NCBI GenBank assembly: GCA_019136175.1
Contig: JAGVUS010000438.1
Location: 1 to 5,168 of the forward strand
Direction: 5' to 3'
DNA length: 5,168 bases
DNA from: Chloroflexota bacterium
GTDB lineage: Bacteria > Chloroflexota > Anaerolineae > Anaerolineales > Anaerolineaceae
Shown here piece by piece: positions 1-5,168 of this stretch. A program made the translations under genes and the position numbers. The notes under the pieces were generated by a model. That model was not told the DNA's origin and did no database searches. It saw nothing but the letters and a program-made list of their open reading frames with translations. Within the stretch, counting starts at the first letter, position 1, and each line of letters opens with the position of its first letter.

Positions 1-176
1 GGCAGTTTCAGCTCCGGGCTTAATGCTCCCACAGCCAGCCCGACAAACAGGACTGCTGCAACACCAAGATTGGCACCGCCAAGCCGCACTCTCCCTAGCG
101 GGTACCCGATTCCGGCGACCACAAAGAGCAGGAGCAGGGGATTTTCCTGCAGTACCCGGATGATGGCTTCGATCAT
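1..176 (-). CDS. Start of a polytopic transporter, AspT/YidE/YbjL-like (partial, C-terminus outside window)
   Basis: Only the first 58 codons are present; the gene runs off the left edge. The reading starts MIEAIIRVLQENPLLLLFVV, a short amphipathic lead and then a hydrophobic segment (about residues 13-28). A basic, glycine-rich turn follows (GRVRLGGANLG, residues 28-38), then a second hydrophobic segment (about 39-52, AAVLFVGLAVGAL). This 'small loop plus LGVAAVLFVGLALG' pattern is what I recall from the N-terminal repeat of aspartate-alanine antiporter-like (AspT/YidE/YbjL) carriers, whose full proteins have two membrane halves and TrkA-C domains between them; none of that is visible here. 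The ATG overlaps the rhomboid stop as ATGA and no clear Shine-Dalgarno precedes it, so translation is probably coupled to the upstream gene. Another small-loop membrane carrier family is possible; the substrate cannot be told from this fragment. Confidence 0.75.
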   Translation of the reverse strand, partial: MIEAIIRVLQENPLLLLFVVAGIGYPLGRVRLGGANLGVAAVLFVGLAVGALSPELKL

Positions 177-937
177 GCCGCGAGCATTTTTAACAGAGCA
201 ATTACCACAAAGACGAAAGCCACCAACCCGCCAGCCTGCCATGCCCTGTCGCTTGGAACGGCATCCACAACGTGGATCCCGTCCAGCTGCATGTCGGGCT
301 TCCAGACGGGTCCGGCAAACCATGCAAAGGCAAAGCCGCCCAGCAGCCCGCCCAGATGCCCCCAGTTGTCAATTCCGGGGGAGAGCCCGATGAACAGGTT
401 GATGACAACGATCCCGATGGTATTCACCAGTGCTGCCCGCGCATTGCGAAACAGGCGCTTGTTTTTCCAGATGAAGACAATTTCCGCCGCAACCAGTCCA
501 AAGACTGCGGTGGATGCGCCGTAGGAAGCGGATTTGCTTAACACGAATGAAATGACATTACCGGCAAAACCACTCAGAAAATACAGGGCTGCAAACCGTC
601 CGTTCCCATAATGCCGCTCCAGGGCTGTGCCCAGTGAGTAGAGGGCATACATATTGAAGCCAATATGTAAAATGCTGCCGTGCAGGAACATGGGCGTGAT
701 AAACCGCCAGATTTCTCCCTGCAGGATGGCGGAATTGATTTTTGCTCCATAAATTGCCAGGATATCCCCGCCCGTGATGGACTGTCCCAGCATCTGTCCG
801 AGATACATGAGTACAGTCACGCCGATCAACACATAGGTGACCACGCTGGAGCGGGCATGAAAGGACCAGTGCACCGGCACCTGGGGTGGCGGATGGGCGG
901 TTGGCAGGTCTTCGGGAGGGAGGGAGTTGTTGTTCAC
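173..937 (-). CDS. Rhomboid-family intramembrane serine protease
   Basis: A 254-residue polytopic membrane protease expected to cleave transmembrane substrates within the bilayer. Catalytic features are present: Ser142 in GASTAVFG (residues 140-147) and His194 in NWGHLGGLLGG (191-201) form the dyad. The family WR motif is W77-R78, and H86, H91 and N95 (HGSILHIGFN) match the conserved second-helix pattern. Hydrophobic segments lie near 32-50, 83-105, 114-134, 140-157, 169-187 and 192-209, with an extra C-terminal one near 236-253, so the fold looks like six core helices plus one. The residue after the catalytic serine is Thr, where the classic motif has Gly. A proline-rich N-terminus (7-21) precedes helix one. 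The start is GTG at 937, overlapping the gmk stop as GTGA and preceded by AAGGTG five bases upstream. Its stop overlaps the next gene. The substrate is unknown; the family call is secure. Confidence 0.95.
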   Translation of the reverse strand: MNNNSLPPEDLPTAHPPPQVPVHWSFHARSSVVTYVLIGVTVLMYLGQMLGQSITGGDILAIYGAKINSAILQGEIWRFITPMFLHGSILHIGFNMYALYSLGTALERHYGNGRFAALYFLSGFAGNVISFVLSKSASYGASTAVFGLVAAEIVFIWKNKRLFRNARAALVNTIGIVVINLFIGLSPGIDNWGHLGGLLGGFAFAWFAGPVWKPDMQLDGIHVVDAVPSDRAWQAGGLVAFVFVVIALLKMLAA

Positions 938-1560
938 AGGCGCACCTTGCGGTGACAGAGACGGTGGTGTTCCGCCCGGATGATGGCAATGATGGTATCC
1001 ACAGCTTCCTCCAGGCGGTGTTCTGCATTGATGACCACGTAATCGAACCGCGGCAGGCTGTCCAGTTCACGCCGGGCGGTTTCCAGGCGCAGCACCAGGT
1101 TTTCAGGGGTTTCGGTATTGCGGTTTTGCAGCCGGTGCAGCCATTCTTCTTCGTTGGAGGGAACCAGGAAGATCATCAATGCCTGGGGGAAAAGGGATTG
1201 CAGCTTGGCGGCTCCCTGCACGTCCACCCGCAGCACCACATCCTTTCGGGATGCAAATGCCTCGCGGATCTGGGCTTTGGGGATGCCCTTGTACTGGTCA
1301 TAAACGACTGCATATTCGATTAATTCGCCCGCTGCAATCATTTCCTCAAATTCCTGCAGTGAGACAAAATAATAATCCACCCCATGCACTTCCTCGGGGC
1401 GGGGCAGGCGGGTGGTTGCAGTTACCACAAAATGAAGCGGCAGGTTCCGGCGTTTTAAGCCCTGCAGCACGGAATCCTTGCCAACGCCGGATGGACCGGA
1501 AATGACCACCAGCAGCGGCTCCGGGTGCAACACGTTAAAGTTGATTGGATCATCGCACAT
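934..1560 (-). CDS. gmk: Guanylate kinase, divergent GMP site
   Basis: Cytoplasmic nucleotide kinase, 208 residues, expected to convert GMP and ATP to GDP and ADP. The P-loop is GPSGVGKDS (22-30). The GMP-binding region has TATTRLPR (47-54, Arg51 and Arg54), GVDYYF (60-65, Tyr63) and Glu82 in the FIE-like stretch LIEYA. The central VDVQGA (112-117), the lid NRNTETPENLVLRL and the C-terminal FDYVVINAEHRLEEAVDTIIAIIRAE match the family throughout. Length is normal. Oddities: where yeast and E. coli enzymes have YYGT/S this protein has YKGIP (90-94), and the first Asp of the usual DIDxQG is Arg111. The GKDS P-loop also recalls PhnN (ribose bisphosphate phosphokinase), but the TTRxPR and GxDYxF motifs favour Gmk. 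ATG at 1560 is supported by AGAGG six bases upstream. It is first in a run with the rhomboid and transporter genes and divergent from the zinc-ribbon gene. Confidence 0.93.
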   Translation of the reverse strand: MCDDPINFNVLHPEPLLVVISGPSGVGKDSVLQGLKRRNLPLHFVVTATTRLPRPEEVHGVDYYFVSLQEFEEMIAAGELIEYAVVYDQYKGIPKAQIREAFASRKDVVLRVDVQGAAKLQSLFPQALMIFLVPSNEEEWLHRLQNRNTETPENLVLRLETARRELDSLPRFDYVVINAEHRLEEAVDTIIAIIRAEHHRLCHRKVRL

Positions 1561-1566
1561 AAGCTG

Positions 1567-1571
1567 CCTCT
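1567..1571 (-). promoter_or_regulatory. Ribosome binding site of gmk
   Basis: The minus strand reads AGAGG, then six bases (CAGCTT), then the ATG at 1560. It fixes the chosen gmk start ahead of the P-loop and gives a short N-terminal extension of about 15 residues. Confidence 0.7.
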
Positions 1572-1582
1572 CTTCTCAGGCT

Positions 1583-1611
1583 TTGAGATTCGAAGATGAT
1601 TTGATTATAAT
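1583..1611 (+). promoter_or_regulatory. Sigma-70-type promoter for the zinc-ribbon gene, with a symmetric -10
   Basis: A -35 box TTGAGA (1583-1588) is followed by exactly 17 bases and a perfect -10 box TATAAT (1606-1611). Transcription would start near 1618, giving a leader of about 27 bases that contains the GGAGGA ribosome site. The -10 is embedded in ATTATAAT (1604-1611), which is its own reverse complement, so a TATAAT also reads toward gmk on the minus strand (1609 to 1604). No good minus-strand -35 stands at the matching distance, so the gmk direction is less certain. Promoter activity is inferred from sequence match only. Confidence 0.7.
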
Positions 1612-1633
1612 GGATTCATTCAATCCGTGCTCT

Positions 1634-1639
1634 GGAGGA
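1634..1639 (+). promoter_or_regulatory. Ribosome binding site of the zinc-ribbon gene
   Basis: GGAGGA lies five bases before the ATG at 1645. It decides the start: an in-frame GTG at 1627 would add six residues (MLWRNV) but would put this site inside the coding region and leave a leader of only about nine bases from the predicted promoter. Confidence 0.85.
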
Positions 1640-1644
1640 ATGTC

Positions 1645-2022
1645 ATGCCCTTTTATGAATATCGTTGCCTTGATTGCCGAAAGCGCTTCCAGGTTTTCCT
1701 GACGTATGCGGAATATGGCACGCGCCCGGTGCAATGCACCCACTGCGGCAGCGCAAATGTGCAGCGAAAAATCGGCAGGGTTCGGGTTGCCAGGTCCGTG
1801 GAAAGCCGGCTGGAGAATATGTCCGATCCCAGCCAGCTGGAAGGGCTGGAAGAGGATCCCCGCGCCCTGGGACAGATGATGCGGAAGATGAGTGCTGAAG
1901 TTGGCGAGGAAATGCCGCCGGAATTTGATGATGTGGTGGATCGCCTGGAAGCCGGTCAGTCTCCTGAAGAAATTGAACAAGCGCTGCCGGATCTTTCCAG
2001 CCCGGATGACGAGGATTTTTAG
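1645..2022 (+). CDS. FmdB-family zinc-ribbon protein with acidic C-terminal tail
   Basis: A 125-residue soluble protein. The N-terminus MPFYEYRCLDC is the hallmark of the FmdB/CxxC_CXXC regulatory-protein family. Two cysteine pairs, C8-x2-C11 and C31-x2-C34, would bind one zinc ion. A short basic stretch follows (QRKIGRVRVAR, 40-50). From about residue 55 the protein is mostly polar and acidic and probably helical: EDPRALGQMMRKM (70-82), then PPEFDDVVDRLEAGQSPEEIEQAL (91-114) and an acidic end DDEDF. The ribbon alone is about 45 residues, so more than half the protein is this tail, which I recall in related proteins from Chloroflexota and some Deltaproteobacteria. The family name comes from a proposed regulator of an amidase/formamidase operon; the true role is unknown and there is no amidase gene here. 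It is expressed from its own promoter at 1583-1611. Its stop shares four bases with the convergent metalloprotease gene. Confidence 0.9.
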   Translation: MPFYEYRCLDCRKRFQVFLTYAEYGTRPVQCTHCGSANVQRKIGRVRVARSVESRLENMSDPSQLEGLEEDPRALGQMMRKMSAEVGEEMPPEFDDVVDRLEAGQSPEEIEQALPDLSSPDDEDF

Positions 2023-3305
2023 GTCCCGGCACTTTCCAGGAGCCGCTGCAAGCCTTCAAAATTGGAGATCCAGGCAATACGTTTGAGGAAGGCTGCCAGC
2101 GAGGGGGATTGCTCACGCAGTTCGTACACAGCCGGTCCCACCGGGTCCCTGCCCTGTGCACCCCCGCCTGTTGATTCTGCATAGGAACCATGAAATGCAA
2201 AATATGCCTGGTTGATCCGCCGGATTGAATAGCCGTTGTTCACAAATACCAGGCGGCGTTGTTCCATGTATGCTTCCGCCTCCTCCACTTTTCCCTCCGC
2301 CAGCAGGCGGTCCACTTCCACGCGGGTGCGGTGCATCTCCCGGTTGTAGTTGAAAGCAACGCGGGCATTTGGGTCCAAACCGGGGTAGATTTCCTCAAAG
2401 GGGGCGGGCAGCGGCCAGGTGGGCAGGGGTTTGGGGGGAACATCATCTGGATAATAGGCTTCCAGCACCATCCTGCCGATTTCACCGCCAACAATGGTGG
2501 CTGTAGTTTCATTCAATGTAATTATTGTCCCGGAAGTGAAATACCGGATGCCCAGCGGGTGCAGTGTCAGATAATTATGGGTCCATTCATGGGCGATCAC
2601 ATCCGTCAACCAGACGAGGTTGTCGGTGCTCATGACCATGGTCGGGTATGCTCCAATTCCCCCCACGGGGACCACGAGGGCGGAGACATTGCCGGTTGCT
2701 TCCACGTCCTTTTCCAGCTGGATGATCTCGTCCAGGGTCAGTTCCGGCAGGAGGGAAATCTGCACGTCCCGCCGGATGGTATCGCGCGGGGAGACCACCA
2801 GGGCATACGGCAGCGGTGTGACACGGTACAACAGGGGCGGTATGGGCTGCCCGCCGGGGGCAATCCCGGCTTCCGCCAGGACGGCGCTGGTCTGTGTCTG
2901 TAAAATGGATTCCGCCAGCGGACCAAGCTGGTCCAATTCTCCCTGGATTAACCGTTGCTCTTTGATCAATGGCTGCGTATATTTTTCGGGTTTTGGCAGG
3001 GTGGGGTCGGCATAAATATTCTCAATCACTGACCGCAGTTTTTGCACCTCATCCACTTTTTCCAGGTAGGTTTTCACCAGTTCCTGCTGACCTTCCTGCG
3101 GCAGGTAGCGGGGTGCGCCAAGTGCCGCCTGGCTCAACTTGAGCCAGAGCGCGTCCAGGGTCCAGGTTGCAAAGTCAAATTCCACCGGGCGGGTGATGCG
3201 CCGGACCAGCTCCTGTTGATCCGGCGGAATGGATGTACTCCCGCCCAGCAGCAGGGCGAGGACAAGGACGAAAAAGAGGGTCTGGAGGATTTGTGTAATT
3301 TTCAT
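2019..3305 (-). CDS. Uncharacterised membrane-anchored or secreted zinc metallopeptidase (HEWTH, gluzincin-like)
   Basis: I do not recognise a named gene. From ATG at 3305 the protein has 428 residues. It begins MKITQILQTLFFVLVLALLL, a basic end and a hydrophobic segment (about 5-22) acting as signal peptide or anchor, so the rest should lie outside the membrane. Residues about 70-145 are charged and helical (possible coiled coil). The zinc motif HEWTH is at 239-243 (bases 2577-2591). NETTA at 265-269 offers Glu266 as a third zinc ligand, 22 residues after the second His, as in gluzincins. The C-terminal part (INQAYFAFHGSYA, then SPSLAAFLKRI) resembles in layout the predicted aminopeptidase family PF10023, but this is from memory. 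The start is uncertain: the ATG has only a weak ribosome site. An in-frame TTG at 3338 has AGGG upstream, and a GTG at 3377 has none. Divergent from the adaptor gene; overlaps the zinc-ribbon gene tail to tail by four bases. Confidence 0.85.
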   Translation of the reverse strand: MKITQILQTLFFVLVLALLLGGSTSIPPDQQELVRRITRPVEFDFATWTLDALWLKLSQAALGAPRYLPQEGQQELVKTYLEKVDEVQKLRSVIENIYADPTLPKPEKYTQPLIKEQRLIQGELDQLGPLAESILQTQTSAVLAEAGIAPGGQPIPPLLYRVTPLPYALVVSPRDTIRRDVQISLLPELTLDEIIQLEKDVEATGNVSALVVPVGGIGAYPTMVMSTDNLVWLTDVIAHEWTHNYLTLHPLGIRYFTSGTIITLNETTATIVGGEIGRMVLEAYYPDDVPPKPLPTWPLPAPFEEIYPGLDPNARVAFNYNREMHRTRVEVDRLLAEGKVEEAEAYMEQRRLVFVNNGYSIRRINQAYFAFHGSYAESTGGGAQGRDPVGPAVYELREQSPSLAAFLKRIAWISNFEGLQRLLESAGT

Positions 3306-3351
3306 CCATGCATCCAATCGGGCAATCCAATGCCTCAATGATACCCTACAA

Positions 3352-3437
3352 GCGGGTGGGAAACCCTGCCTGTTCACATATTTCTAACGCGGTTTTTACA
3401 GAAAACATCCTACAACCACCTTCCCACCGGCGGGGAA
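3352..3437. repeat. Inverted GGTGGGAA-type repeats in the divergent intergenic region
   Basis: GCGGGTGGGAA (3352-3362) and TTCCCACCGGC (3421-3431) are inverted copies matching at 10 of 11 positions, including eight consecutive bases (GGTGGGAA/TTCCCACC). A third, shorter copy GGGAA (3433-3437) pairs with TTCCC (3421-3425) to form a small dyad with a seven-base centre. The repeats lie between the divergent metalloprotease and adaptor genes, and the second overlaps a possible -35 box. They may be operator sites for one regulator of both genes. The protein is unknown and chance cannot be excluded. Confidence 0.4.
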
Positions 3438-3448
3438 CGTGCTATGAT
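3421..3448 (+). promoter_or_regulatory. Candidate promoter for the adaptor-ABC operon
   Basis: A weak -35 TTCCCA (3421-3426) is followed by 16 bases and a good -10 TATGAT (3443-3448, five of six consensus bases). The start point would be near 3455, about 67 bases before the adaptor ATG. A rival pair, TTGTAA (3462-3467) with TATCAA (3485-3490) at 17 bases, matches four of six in each box. The first is preferred for its -10 only. The remainder of 3306-3521 shows no gene, RNA fold or terminator that I can support. Confidence 0.35.
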
Positions 3449-3521
3449 TGCCATGTAATTTTTGTAAAAGGTTTGTCACCGGTTTATCAAATCATCCAGC
3501 CGGGGCAAGGCAGGGAAGCAT

Positions 3522-4922
3522 ATGAAACCAAAAACCATCATCACCATCCTGATTGTGATTGCCCTGGGGGTGGGCGGATTCTTTGGATTCCGCGCCATCC
3601 AGCAAAAACGGGCAGCCGAATCGCAGAATTACGAAACCGCCCTGATCAGCCGTGGCAGCCTGACGGCAATTGTTGGCGCCACCGGGACCGTCCGGGCGAA
3701 CCAGACTGCCATGCTTGCCTGGCAGACATCCGGCAGGGTTGGAGAAATCCCGGTCAGCCTGGGCGGAAAGGTGCAGAAGGGCGCCGTGCTTGCCACCCTG
3801 GCGGAGGACTCCCTTCCGCAGTCCATCATCCTTGCAGAAGCGGACCTGATCTCCGCCCAGCGTTCGCTGGACTCGCTGCTGAATTCCGATACCCCGGCTG
3901 CCCAGGCGCAGCTTGCCCTGGTGCAAGCCCAGGCGGCATACGATGATGCTGTTGAAGACCGGCAGAGCAAGGATTACAGCCGGGCAAGCGCCAATACGGT
4001 GGATATTGCCCGTGCCAACTATATCATTGCCCAGGAAGATACAGAAAAATACGAATCCATCTACAACAACCTCACGGGTTTATCGGAGGATGATCCGCGG
4101 CGCGCCCTGGCACTCAGCCAGCTTGCCAATGCCCGCAAGGCGGAAGACCGGGCACTCTGGAATTTGAATTACCTGCTGGGAATGCCAGATGAGGGTGAAA
4201 TTGCCGAGGCGGATGCCCGGGTTACCCTGGCGGAAGCCAAACTGGCGGATGCCCAGCGGGAGTGGGACCGCCTGAAGGATGGTCCAGATGCCAATGATAT
4301 TGCCGCCGCCGAGGCGCGGATTGCTGCCCTGCAATCCACGCTCAACCTGGTGAATATCAAAGCTCCGTTTGCCGGGACGGTGACCGTGGTGAACTCCCTG
4401 CCCGGTGACCAGGTTTCCCCGGGAACGGTTTCCTTCCGGTTGGATGATCTTTCCCGCCTGCTTGTGGATGTGCAGGTGCCGGAGGTGGATATCAACCGCA
4501 TACAACCCGGGCAAACCGCCTCCATTTCCTTTGATGCCATCACCGATAAGACATATACCGGCGTGGTGGTGCAGGTGGGTCAGGTTGGCACGGTGGTGCA
4601 GGGCGTGGTGAATTTCACGGTCACCCTGGAACTGGAAACCCCTGATGAAAGCGTCCGCCCCGGTATGACGGCAGCGGTCAGCATCGTGGTGGAACAACTG
4701 GATGATGTCCTGTTGGTGCCCAACCGGGCGGTCCGGCTGCGGGAGGGCAAGCGGGTGGTGTACCTGTTCCAAAACGGCGTTCCCACGCCGGTGGAAATTC
4801 AAATTGGCGCAACATCCGACCTGGTCAGCCAGCTTCTGCCGGGAGAAGTTAAGGAAGGCGACGCTGTTATTCTGAATCCCCCGTCTGAACTTTTGACCGG
4901 CGGTCCGCCATTTATGAGGTAA
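3522..4922 (+). CDS. Efflux transporter adaptor subunit, HlyD/MacA (RND-type membrane fusion) family
   Basis: A 466-residue membrane-anchored adaptor that would link an ABC ATPase-permease to its extracytoplasmic side. Order of parts: an N-terminal anchor (about 5-24, after MKPKT) with no lipobox cysteine; first half of the lipoyl domain (about 48-95, with GRVGEIPVSLGGKVQKGAVLA); a long helical hairpin (about 97-275), rich in Ala, Leu, Gln and Glu; the second lipoyl half (278-301, IKAPFAGTVTVVNSLPGDQV); a beta-barrel (about 310-395, with PGMTAAVSI at 380-388); and a membrane-proximal end (398-453, VPNRAVRLREGKRVVYLF). The ATG at 3522 is the first in the frame and has AGGGA five bases upstream. 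The MacB/LolD-like ATPase gene begins three bases after the stop, so the two are co-transcribed. If the host is a single-membrane Chloroflexota, there is no outer-membrane channel and the protein would work like Bacillus YknX. The substrate is unknown. Confidence 0.93.
   Translation: MKPKTIITILIVIALGVGGFFGFRAIQQKRAAESQNYETALISRGSLTAIVGATGTVRANQTAMLAWQTSGRVGEIPVSLGGKVQKGAVLATLAEDSLPQSIILAEADLISAQRSLDSLLNSDTPAAQAQLALVQAQAAYDDAVEDRQSKDYSRASANTVDIARANYIIAQEDTEKYESIYNNLTGLSEDDPRRALALSQLANARKAEDRALWNLNYLLGMPDEGEIAEADARVTLAEAKLADAQREWDRLKDGPDANDIAAAEARIAALQSTLNLVNIKAPFAGTVTVVNSLPGDQVSPGTVSFRLDDLSRLLVDVQVPEVDINRIQPGQTASISFDAITDKTYTGVVVQVGQVGTVVQGVVNFTVTLELETPDESVRPGMTAAVSIVVEQLDDVLLVPNRAVRLREGKRVVYLFQNGVPTPVEIQIGATSDLVSQLLPGEVKEGDAVILNPPSELLTGGPPFMR
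4916..4920 (+). promoter_or_regulatory. Ribosome binding site of the ABC ATPase gene, inside the adaptor's end
   Basis: GAGGT overlaps the last adaptor codon and the first base of its TAA stop, five bases before the ATG at 4926. Ribosomes ending the adaptor would be well placed to start the ATPase, which supports coupled synthesis of the two subunits. Confidence 0.7.
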
Positions 4923-4925
4923 TCC

Positions 4926-5168
4926 ATGACAGTTGACCACGTCATTGAAGGAAAACAAATTACCAAGACCTACCAGATGGGAACGGTGGAGGTGCATGCG
5001 CTTGCTGGTGTGGACCTGCAAATTGCGCGCGGTGAGGTGGTTGCCATCATGGGTCCTTCCGGTTCGGGCAAATCCACCCTCATGAACATCCTGGGCTGCC
5101 TTGACCATCCCACCAGCGGTGACTACATCCTGGACGGGGAACTGGTTTCCAGGCTGCGGGATGATCAA
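4926..5168 (+). CDS. ABC transporter ATP-binding protein, MacB/LolD type (partial, C-terminus outside window)
   Basis: The first 81 codons of a cytoplasmic ATPase that powers the transporter served by the adjacent adaptor. It starts MTVDHVIEGKQITKTYQMGT, with the aromatic A-loop residue Tyr16, then VHALAGVDLQIARGEVVAIM and a perfect Walker A, GPSGSGKST (43-51). LMNILGCLDHPTSGDY follows directly, a sequence typical of the MacB/LolD/FtsE-like group of ATPases that work with FtsX-type permeases. The Q-loop, signature, Walker B and H-loop lie beyond the window. The ATG begins three bases after the adaptor stop, with GAGGT at a good distance. A related lipoprotein-release (LolD) or peptide-export role is possible, but the neighbouring adaptor favours a MacAB/YknXYZ-like exporter. 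The permease would be expected downstream. Confidence 0.95.
   Translation, partial: MTVDHVIEGKQITKTYQMGTVEVHALAGVDLQIARGEVVAIMGPSGSGKSTLMNILGCLDHPTSGDYILDGELVSRLRDDQ

Noticed and set aside
558..1070. Minus-strand frame of 170 codons across the gmk-rhomboid junction
   Set aside because: It is an alternate frame of two real genes. Both genes are intact in their own frames, so no frameshift or fusion need be invoked.
1627..1644. Upstream GTG start for the zinc-ribbon gene
   Set aside because: It would place the strong GGAGGA site within the gene and spoil the family's typical MPFYEY start.
2259..2903. Plus-strand open frame of 214 codons opposite the metalloprotease gene
   Set aside because: Antisense shadow; the minus strand holds the signal anchor and the HEWTH/NETTA motifs, and the plus frame shows no family motif.
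3306..3377. N-terminal extension of the metalloprotease to GTG at 3377
   Set aside because: No ribosome site precedes the GTG, and the added residues precede a good signal-anchor start at 3305. A TTG at 3338 remains possible.
3308..3946. Plus-strand open frame of 212 codons entering the adaptor gene
   Set aside because: It overlaps the adaptor in another frame, has no good ribosome site, and its product has low-complexity His, Gly and Pro content.
4895..4909. GC-rich overlapping palindromes (GACCGGCGGTC and GGCGGTCCGCC) near the adaptor's end, considered as a terminator or attenuator
   Set aside because: The arms are four to five bases with minimal loops and no T-tract follows. They lie inside coding sequence just before a coupled start, so termination there is unlikely.
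4080..5168. Long open frame on the minus strand (362 codons) opposite the adaptor and ATPase genes
   Set aside because: It lies antisense to two well-supported genes, is rich in His, Gly, Gln and Asn as expected of a mirror frame, and shows no recognisable domain.

Overview
The window reads as chromosomal DNA from a moderately GC-rich bacterium, most likely a member of the Chloroflexota (Anaerolineae-like). That placement rests on remembered family resemblance (the guanylate kinase variant, the FmdB-like protein with its long acidic tail, the style of the HlyD-type adaptor) and not on a search. Genes are tightly packed. I see no RNA gene, CRISPR array, insertion sequence or phage element.

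Layout. (1) Positions 1-1560, minus strand: a tightly coupled run in the order gmk (guanylate kinase), a rhomboid intramembrane protease, then the start of a polytopic transporter resembling the AspT/YidE/YbjL family, cut by the window edge. The genes overlap by four bases at each junction (GTGA, then ATGA). (2) 1561-1644: a short divergent promoter region with a near-consensus sigma-70 promoter whose -10 lies in a perfectly symmetric ATTATAAT, so it may fire in both directions. (3) 1645-2022, plus: a small FmdB-type zinc-ribbon protein. (4) 2019-3305, minus: an uncharacterised membrane-anchored or secreted protein with an HEWTH zinc-protease motif and a downstream NETTA motif. It converges on the zinc-ribbon gene and shares its last four bases. 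(5) 3306-3521: a divergent intergenic region with a repeated GGTGGGAA-like motif in inverted arrangement, candidate regulatory sites. (6) 3522-5168, plus: an efflux-type adaptor (HlyD/MacA-like) followed after three bases by the start of a MacB/LolD-type ABC ATPase, cut by the window end. An FtsX-like permease would be expected next.

How the genes work together. The gmk group joins a nucleotide-metabolism enzyme to two membrane proteins by translational coupling, with no obvious biochemical link. The adaptor and ATPase are two parts of one MacAB-like export or membrane-remodelling transporter. The metalloprotease sits divergently from that transporter and may share control with it, but a functional link is only inferred. 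No new multi-gene system can be claimed. The items most worth checking are the altered GMP-site residues of the guanylate kinase, the unassigned metalloprotease, the symmetric -10 element and the inverted repeats.
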